NCBI GenBank assembly: GCA_035628645.1
Contig: DASPJL010000025.1
Span: forward strand, 1-11,848
From: DASPJL01 sp035628645
GTDB taxonomy: Bacteria > Bacteroidota > Bacteroidia > Cytophagales > Cyclobacteriaceae
Reading direction: 5' to 3'
Length of the DNA: 11,848 nt
Below the pieces are notes generated by a model, which was not told the DNA's origin, did no database searches, and saw nothing but the letters and a program-made list of their open reading frames with translations. Of this stretch, positions 8,924 through 11,848 are shown in pieces. Each line of letters begins with the position of its first letter. The first letter of the stretch is position 1. A program made the translations under genes and the position numbers.

Positions 8924-8988
8924 TTGGAAAGCAAGTTGTTGGTCATAAGACACAACAACGGAGGGTGGAGAGGAAAACCAACAAAGGG
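8924..8988. repeat. Right inverted arm of RAYT element with hairpin
   Basis: This arm is the imperfect reverse complement of 8304-8363. GTTGTTG (8935-8941) pairs with CAACAAC (8953-8959), and GTC (8942-8944) pairs with GAC (8949-8951) around an ATAA loop with one bulged A at 8952. Read in the same orientation, the left arm has GTG-ATAA-CAC where this arm has GTC-ATAA-GAC, a compensatory change that keeps the pair. Confidence 0.75.
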
Positions 8989-9031
8989 AGAAAGATTACC
9001 CCACTGTGAACCTGCTACCTTTGATTGGACA

Positions 9032-9061
9032 TTAAGTTAAGCTAAAAAAATAATAACTTAA
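9032..9061. repeat. Inverted repeat before IS3 orfA
   Basis: TTAAGTTA (9032-9039) and TAACTTAA (9054-9061) form a perfect 8-bp inverted repeat with a 14-base A-rich loop, ending four bases before the orfA start codon. It may be an operator or hairpin controlling transposase translation, or part of the element end. The role is inferred from position only. Confidence 0.4.
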
Positions 9062-9065
9062 CAAT

Positions 9066-9365
9066 ATGCCAAAAACAAGAAGAAAATACGACCGGGAGTA
9101 CAAGTTAATGGTAGTAGAACTCAGCCATAAACGTACAGATCTAGTAGCCCTTGCAAAAGAGCTTGATATCAGAGCAGAATTAATATATAGATGGAAGCGT
9201 GAGTTTTCAGATAGAAAAGAAATAAGCTTTCCAGGCAATGGGAAGGTAGCACAAACGGATCAGGAAGCTGAAATAGCGAGGTTAAAAAAGCAGCTTAAAG
9301 ATTCGGAGCTGGAAAATGCAATACTAAAAAAGGCGGTAGGCATCACGCTGTTCGACATGTTCTGA
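9066..9365 (+). pseudogene. IS3-family transposase OrfA, C-terminally altered
   Basis: OrfA of IS3 elements is a DNA-binding helix-turn-helix protein that is normally joined to the DDE integrase OrfB by a -1 frameshift. The first 55 residues (KYDREYKLMVVELSHKRTDLVALAKELDIRAELIYRWKREF) are a Tnp_1-type helix-turn-helix. Residues about 65-91 (EAEIARLKKQLKDSELENAILKKAVGI) are the leucine-zipper coiled coil used for dimerisation. After ILKKAVGI the family usually continues with a segment such as FSKSDGK leading to the frameshift site. Here it reads TLFDMF and stops, and there is no OrfB downstream. The fragment may still fold as a DNA-binding dimer, but it cannot catalyse transposition. The ATG at 9066 is the usual start of this family. 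Confidence 0.85.
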
Positions 9366-9495
9366 AGGGCATTTCGAACCCTAGATAAAGAGGATCTCCA
9401 GATCCGACAATTAGGTCGCAATTACTCTTCATAAACTCAATATTAACGGGTGAACGAATGGTTTTGACTTATTCATCTAAATGAATATTGATAGC
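9366..9495. other. Spacer at the right edge of the mobile-element zone
   Basis: No gene is seen. GGATCT (9392-9397) and AGATCC (9400-9405) form a short palindrome, and TATTCAT/ATGAATA (9470-9476 and 9481-9487) form a 7-bp inverted repeat with a 4-base loop just beyond the stop of the MaoC-like gene. The latter has no T-run, so I do not call it a terminator. This is where the AT-rich left part gives way to the more GC-rich right part. Confidence 0.45.
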
Positions 9496-9954
9496 TTAAA
9501 TAAAGTGATAGAGAAATACAGTATCCCCGGTGAACGCCGGCTTAGGCTGGTCTTTTATTTCGAGCTGAATAAAGAACGTAACCTTGGTAATACCTCTGAG
9601 ATTTTTAATTTCTTTAAGAGATACCCTGCAACGAATTTCATTATTTACAAGTACTGGCTGGCCAAACTTAAGCTGTTCTATACCATAATTTACTTCCATT
9701 TTAAGGTTCTGTACTTCAGCAACCTGTTTCCAGAAATAAGGGATAAGAGAGAGCGAGAAATAGCCATGTGCTATGGTAACTCCAAAAGGGCTTTCTTTTT
9801 TCGCTCTTTCTGAATCGGTGTGTATCCATTGATGGTCAAGCGTAGCATCGGCAAATTGGTTAATCCGCTGCTGGGTTATTTGAAGCCAGTCGGATACTCC
9901 GATTTCTTTGCCTAAATATGATTCGAATTCTTCATGACTTTTTATAACTACCAT
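9496..9954 (-). CDS. MaoC-like (R)-specific enoyl-CoA hydratase
   Basis: This 152-residue single-hotdog protein is of the MaoC/hydratase-2 family, which adds water to trans-2-enoyl-CoA to give (R)-3-hydroxyacyl-CoA in fatty-acid or polyhydroxyalkanoate metabolism and acts in the cytoplasm, usually as a dimer. The hydratase-2 signature is clear: INQFADATLDHQWIHTD (31-47) carries the catalytic pair D40 and H45, followed by SPFGVTIAHGYFSLSLIP (55-72), in which AHG lines the active site. The strands KFGQPVLVNNEIRCRVSL and the tail GDTVFLYHFI complete the fold. The length is normal for single-domain members. The ATG gives the family's usual N-terminus (MVVIKSHEEFESYLGKEIGVSDWLQIT). It is a monocistron: the next gene upstream is separated by a strong terminator. 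The substrate chain length cannot be told. The gene looks intact and probably belongs to the ordinary chromosome. Confidence 0.9.
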   Translation of the reverse strand: MVVIKSHEEFESYLGKEIGVSDWLQITQQRINQFADATLDHQWIHTDSERAKKESPFGVTIAHGYFSLSLIPYFWKQVAEVQNLKMEVNYGIEQLKFGQPVLVNNEIRCRVSLKEIKNLRGITKVTFFIQLEIKDQPKPAFTGDTVFLYHFI

Positions 9955-10018
9955 TGGCGCGTAAATAATGGGATGATTTGTTTTATACCTTGTTCGTCTT
10001 CTTTATAACTTATAATTA

Positions 10019-10026
10019 CAAATATA
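10019..10026 (-). promoter_or_regulatory. Possible -7 element of the MaoC-like gene promoter
   Basis: Read on the minus strand, the octamer is TATATTTG, a full match to the Bacteroidota -7 consensus TAnnTTTG. It lies about 65 bases before the start codon. No good -33 TTG lies at the usual 19-21 base distance, so the call is weak. Confidence 0.3.
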
Positions 10027-10084
10027 TAAGAAGCTCTCCAGCCTAATAGAGGAATTAACAAGAAAATTCATCGTTCCTCCGTCT

Positions 10085-10150
10085 GTTGTTGTAAAGATAT
10101 CAATTAGCGGTTAGTTCAAGTGGACGCCTTGAACTAACGGGACCAACAAC
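10085..10150. repeat. Nested inverted repeat, possibly a REP relative
   Basis: GTTAGTTCAAG (10110-10120) and CTTGAACTAAC (10128-10138) are a perfect 11-bp inverted repeat around a 7-base loop. Outside it, GTTGTTG (10085-10091) is complementary to CAACAAC (10144-10150). On the minus strand the element begins GTTGTTGGTC, the same ten bases that begin the hairpin in the right arm of the RAYT element, and both are bordered by CCTCCGT/ACGGAGG. It lies between the terminator and the MaoC-like gene and may be a non-autonomous relative of that element, or a leader structure of the gene. Confidence 0.55.
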
Positions 10151-10151
10151 T

Positions 10152-10184
10152 AAAAAAGCCTGGAAGCATTGCTCCCAGGCTTTT
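10152..10184. terminator. Bidirectional rho-independent terminator
   Basis: GCCTGGAAGC (10158-10167) pairs with GCTCCCAGGC (10171-10180) over nine base pairs with one A-C mismatch and an ATT loop. Six A's precede the stem and four T's follow it, so the stem can be extended by A-T pairs. On the minus strand the stem ends in a run of six T's. It serves the small membrane-protein gene ending at 10249, 65 bases upstream on that strand, and isolates the MaoC-like gene. Confidence 0.85.
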
Positions 10185-10248
10185 CGATTTATCAACGTGG
10201 CAAGAATCAGTTACTTCAATTATTTGTATAATCCATTAATGTATGGGT

Positions 10249-10512
10249 TCAAAATGTCTGCGGCAGCCTGGCGCTTTCTTTTTCTTTTAAAGCCTCCTCG
10301 TCTACCGTTACCTGGCTTACGGCAGTCAAGACACCTGCGGCAACCGTTAGGTAGCTCGCAACAGTGGTGATTGCCAATGGCAAGGCAATAGGGGAGGCGA
10401 GTACAGTTCCTCCCACGGCGGCAAGCACAAGGCCGATGGTTCTTAATACTTTGAAAAATTTTGGTGTTGGCGCAGAGATTCTTTGCGCCAGGTTCATTTG
10501 GTTGGTTTTCAT
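10249..10512 (-). CDS. Small two-helix membrane protein, hypothetical
   Basis: I recognise the type as a recurrent small protein of Bacteroidota but know no function. The 87 residues start with a polar, basic head (MKTNQMNLAQRISAPTPKFFKVLR, 1-24). Then comes a long hydrophobic stretch (about 25-70: TIGLVLAAVGGTVLASP, then IALPLAITTVASYLTVAAGVLTAV) that reads as two transmembrane helices joined by a short proline-containing turn. A short acidic tail (VDEEALKEKESARLPQTF) follows. The size and hairpin topology are holin-like, but no lysis gene is next to it, so that is only a possibility. The ATG at 10512 is preceded by heptad repeats ending a few bases before it. It may be co-transcribed with the cold-shock-like gene upstream, 187 bases away, and is followed by the strong terminator. 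Confidence 0.7.
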   Translation of the reverse strand: MKTNQMNLAQRISAPTPKFFKVLRTIGLVLAAVGGTVLASPIALPLAITTVASYLTVAAGVLTAVSQVTVDEEALKEKESARLPQTF

Positions 10513-10517
10513 AAATT

Positions 10518-10559
10518 ATAAGTTAAAAGTTTTTAAGTTTTGTTGTTAAGTTGGAAGTT
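10518..10559. repeat. Degenerate NNAAGTT heptad repeat
   Basis: AAGTT recurs at 10520, 10527, 10535, 10548 and 10555, that is in steps of 7, 8, 13 and 7, so a 7-base period with small slips. It lies directly upstream of the small membrane-protein gene, and its first units, ATAAGTTAAAAGTT, are identical to those before the cold-shock-like gene. Confidence 0.65.
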
Positions 10560-10664
10560 GGAAGGTCGTCTGAACTGAAATTCCTGGAATGCGTAGAATT
10601 TTTGGAATTTAATCCCTAAATCCTCTAATCCCTACCATCCCAATTCTGACAATTTCCCCGGTCG
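10560..10664. other. Low-complexity spacer between heptad arrays
   Basis: No gene is present. GAAATTCC and GGAATTT form a short inverted repeat (about 10577 to 10610). The AATCC words that follow (10611-10640) recur at 8-9 base spacing, possibly a third, more decayed short repeat. No promoter match is found for the small membrane-protein gene. Confidence 0.35.
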
Positions 10665-10762
10665 CCGATTCCCGACACCTGAAAGCTGAAAGCTGACAGC
10701 TAACTGCTAATAGCTGAGCGCTGATCGCTGACCCCTGACACCTGATACCCGACACCTGACTC
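10665..10762. repeat. CTGANNN heptad tandem array, 14 units
   Basis: Fourteen consecutive 7-base units keep perfect phase over 98 bases, mostly of the form CTGANNN with some CCGANNN and CTAANNN: CCGATTC, CCGACAC, CTGAAAG twice, CTGACAG, CTAACTG, CTAATAG, CTGAGCG, CTGATCG, CTGACCC, CTGACAC, CTGATAC, CCGACAC, CTGACTC. The first three bases are conserved in kind and the last three vary. The array overlaps the 3' end of the cold-shock-like gene, whose stop codon (10700-10702) lies in the sixth unit. Confidence 0.9.
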
Positions 10763-11113
10763 ATACTCATCCATAAGCTCTTCAGGATAATCTTGTTCCA
10801 AATCCTCCTCCAGTGCCCTTACTTTAGTCGCTACTTCTATTTCTATCAGTCTCAGGTCCTTGGACAAAATCTCATCAATCGCTTTGAAGTTTTGTTCCTT
10901 GTTGGCTGTAAGTACTGTGGGTCTGTCGTAGGTCACTTTTCGGGTTTGTAGCTCGAAGGTAACAAGTGTGCCTTCAGGATAACTCCGGGAGATGTCGTCT
11001 TTCAGAAAAATAATCTCACTGCTGTTGCCAGGCAGGTTGCTAGTCGAGTAGGTAAGGAAGCCAAACTGCTTGTGGTCCTTGCGTCCTGTGTCGGAGATAA
11101 ATGCTGTTTTCAA
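10700..11113 (-). CDS. Cold-shock-domain-like protein with repeat-derived tail
   Basis: The first 80 residues of this 137-residue protein resemble a cold-shock (OB-fold) nucleic-acid-binding domain. KQFGFLTY (about 15-22) sits where RNP1 (KGFGFI) is expected. SEIIFLKDDISRSYPEGTLVTFELQ (about 32-56) fits RNP2 and the following strands (iFfhkxDI...G..V.Fel). TYDRPTVLTANKE ends the barrel. Lysine and aromatic positions are only partly kept, so RNA binding is inferred. A charged helical region follows (VRALEEDLEQDYPEELMDEYES). The last 18 or so residues, ending YQVSGVSDQRSAISS, are encoded by the CTGANNN heptad array, so the original stop was probably lost or displaced. The start must be TTG at 11113: there is no nearby ATG in frame, and an in-frame TAA lies three codons upstream. 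Heptad repeats abut the start. Confidence 0.68.
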   Translation of the reverse strand: MKTAFISDTGRKDHKQFGFLTYSTSNLPGNSSEIIFLKDDISRSYPEGTLVTFELQTRKVTYDRPTVLTANKEQNFKAIDEILSKDLRLIEIEVATKVRALEEDLEQDYPEELMDEYESGVGYQVSGVSDQRSAISS

Positions 11114-11114
11114 G

Positions 11115-11149
11115 ATAAGTTAAAAGTTAGAAGTTAAAATTTGGAAGTT
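11115..11149. repeat. NNAAGTT heptad tandem array, 5 units
   Basis: The five in-phase units are ATAAGTT, AAAAGTT, AGAAGTT, AAAATTT and GGAAGTT. On the minus strand this reads as AACTT-type heptads, with the last, AACTTAT, placed immediately before the TTG start codon of the cold-shock-like gene. The first two units are identical to those before the small membrane-protein gene. Confidence 0.8.
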
Positions 11150-11156
11150 CTGCTGC

Positions 11157-11280
11157 TAACCTCGTCATTGCGAGGAGGAAGGACGAAGCAATTCCCTGAC
11201 TGCTGACACCGGATAGCTGATACCTAAATCTTTCTAAGCTAGACCGAGATTGCTTCGTTCCTCGCAATGACGGCAGGTTA
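11157..11280. repeat. REP-like inverted repeat (CGTCATTGCGAGG type)
   Basis: TAACCT then CGTCATTGCGAGGA and ACGAAGCAAT (11157-11192) reappear as the reverse complement at about 11246-11280 (ATTGCTTCGT, TCCTCGCAATGACG, AGGTTA). The left arm has an extra six to seven bases (GGAGGAAGG region). The arms enclose about 50 bases that include a five-unit heptad array. The core, CGTCATTGCGAGGAACGAAGCAAT, cut here in two, is a widespread dispersed palindromic repeat that I recall from many bacterial genomes. It could form a long hairpin in the spacer between two minus-strand genes. Confidence 0.85.
11196..11230. repeat. CTGANNN heptad array, 5 units, inside inverted repeat
   Basis: The units CTGACTG, CTGACAC, CGGATAG, CTGATAC and CTAAATC run in phase. 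The array sits in the loop between the two REP-like arms. Confidence 0.75.
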
Positions 11281-11293
11281 TTTGGCATCTTTG

Positions 11294-11342
11294 CTCACTG
11301 CCGATTCCCGACACCTGATTGCTGACACCTGATACCTAATAC
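11294..11342. repeat. CTGANNN heptad array, 7 units
   Basis: The units CTCACTG, CCGATTC, CCGACAC, CTGATTG, CTGACAC, CTGATAC and CTAATAC run in phase and end 17 bases before the stop codon of the 161-aa protein gene. An 18-base stretch (11301-11318) is identical to 10665-10682. Confidence 0.85.
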
Positions 11343-11359
11343 CTGTCCGGTTTTGACTA

Positions 11360-11827
11360 TTACGCCGGTAACAGCGCAACGGTCATGTTTCCGGGCTTGT
11401 CTTTTACCTGGATCTGGTATTTGCTTGTGGCCACTTCGGCATTAGCGACTGTCGCAGTATATTCCCACTCGCCATTCGCATTTTCTATGGCCGGCCCACT
11501 TTCGATTACTGCATCATCAGCGCTCAGGATGCTTACAAATACAGACGCTACTCTAAAGTCGTCAGAAGCCTGTACCAGTATTTTGTCTGCTGCCTGTCCT
11601 GCATAACCTGATAAGTCTAGCTGATCTACTGTAGGCGCATTGAGGAAGTCCGTCATCGCAACCATGTAAGCGCTGTTCAGCTTGTCGGAGATTTTGGTGG
11701 CGTACGCTGCCTTAGAGGTTGGATCGAGCATCTGCCGCTTTGCATAGTTCACGGCCTTTTTAAATTTTTCTCTGACGGGCTTTTGGTTTTCGGTCAGCGT
11801 GTCGGTTTTCTTTGGCTTGTTTGCCAT
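11360..11827 (-). CDS. Hypothetical Bacteroidota protein with helical N-terminus and beta-rich C-terminus
   Basis: I recognise this as a type often seen in Bacteroidota but know no function. From the ATG at 11827 it has 155 residues. A frame reaching a GTG at 11845 adds six residues, but the G-rich run just before the ATG (GAGGCGGGGTG) looks like a ribosome binding site and supports the shorter form. The first 60 residues are basic and helical (REKFKKAVNYAKRQMLDPTSKAAYATKI). The rest contains LSGYAGQAADKILVQASDDFRVASVFVSI, then GEWEYTATV and YQIQVKDKPGNMTVALLPA. This pattern of strands, with DDFxV and KDxPGN turns, recalls immunoglobulin-like or Big-type modules. There is no signal peptide, so it is probably cytoplasmic or exported by another route. 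It is the first of three minus-strand genes here. Confidence 0.75.
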   Translation of the reverse strand: MANKPKKTDTLTENQKPVREKFKKAVNYAKRQMLDPTSKAAYATKISDKLNSAYMVAMTDFLNAPTVDQLDLSGYAGQAADKILVQASDDFRVASVFVSILSADDAVIESGPAIENANGEWEYTATVANAEVATSKYQIQVKDKPGNMTVALLPA

Positions 11828-11848
11828 AATCACCCCGCCTCTCACCTG

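Larger units (their letters stand above)
8304..8988 (-). mobile_element. RAYT (Y1 transposase) element with long inverted arms
   Basis: The element begins with CCCTTGTTGGTGTTCC on the left and ends, read on the other strand, with CCCTTTGTTGGTTTTCC. The arms, 8304-8363 and 8924-8988, match as an imperfect inverted repeat with a few short gaps, and the transposase gene lies between them. Each arm contains a small hairpin. The left boundary is set by the point where the McrB reading frame loses its family resemblance (about 8299-8303, in a T-run). The right flank does not resume McrB, so a target-site duplication cannot be checked. The size and arm structure fit a stand-alone REP-associated transposon more than a classical IS with DDE transposase. 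Confidence 0.75.
9007..9365 (+). mobile_element. IS3-family insertion sequence remnant (left end and orfA only)
   Basis: A left end probably begins near TGAACCTGCTACC (9007), because IS3 elements start with TG, but the exact terminus cannot be fixed without the right end. The element carries orfA but loses resemblance within the last residues of OrfA (about 9344). No DDE-type orfB is found in any frame of the next 150 bases before the MaoC-like gene. It is therefore a truncated copy, lying 18 bases beyond the RAYT element. Confidence 0.7.

Noticed and set aside
6291..9008. Ten-base direct repeat CCCCACTGTG at 6291-6300 and 8999-9008 as a target-site duplication
   Set aside because: The two copies lie in unrelated contexts, one inside a stem and one next to the IS3 left end, with no element spanning exactly between them. 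Chance is likely.
9376..9391. tRNA-like T-arm sequence GGTTCGAA on the minus strand
   Set aside because: No matching acceptor, D or anticodon arms can be folded around it.
9481..9813. 110-codon plus-strand frame opposite the MaoC-like gene
   Set aside because: It is a shadow of the well-supported minus-strand hydratase and has no family features.
10665..11342. CRISPR array
   Set aside because: The repeats are 7 bases long with a degenerate second half and no spacers, and no cas genes are present.

Overview
The window looks like a piece of a Bacteroidota chromosome (Cytophagia or Sphingobacteriia-like; no genus can be named). It is AT-rich, with weak Shine-Dalgarno signals. The IS200/Y1-type REP-associated transposase is of the form common in Bacteroidota, and the right-hand hypothetical proteins resemble families I know mainly from that phylum.

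Left part (1 to about 8300), a restriction/defence island on the plus strand. It opens with the 3' part of a DUF4917-like (SIR2-like) gene. After a spacer with one doubtful small Cys-rich ORF comes a complete type III restriction-modification operon: Mod (N6-adenine methyltransferase, 688 aa) and Res (helicase plus PD-(D/E)XK nuclease, 957 aa), one base apart. A 335-bp non-coding stretch with a long imperfect attC-like inverted repeat separates Res from an McrB-type gene (ScoMcrA-like head, a PUA-like segment, an EVE domain, AAA+ GTPase).

Middle (about 8300 to 9490), a zone of mobile-element damage. The McrB gene stops making sense directly after its Walker B region, where a roughly 0.7-kb element begins. 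That element is a minus-strand Y1 (RAYT) transposase between imperfect 60-65 nt inverted arms, each holding a small hairpin. The hairpins differ by a compensatory base-pair change. Next to it lies the left end and orfA of an IS3-family element that lacks orfB. Neither the McrB 3' end nor an mcrC gene is found, so the type IV system is probably dead, while the type III system looks intact.

Right part (about 9490 to 11848), minus-strand genes with visibly higher GC. These are a MaoC-like hydratase, a small two-helix membrane protein followed by a clear terminator, a cold-shock-domain-like protein, and a 161-aa (or slightly shorter) hypothetical protein. The spacers here are full of 7-bp-period repeats of two families (CTGANNN and NNAAGTT), a 124-bp REP-like inverted repeat with heptads in its loop, and a nested inverted repeat possibly related to the RAYT ends. 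One heptad array has run into the end of the cold-shock-like gene and supplies its last codons.

I see no wholly new multi-gene system. The most unusual material is the heptad-repeat landscape, the covarying RAYT hairpins and the attC-like element within the defence island.
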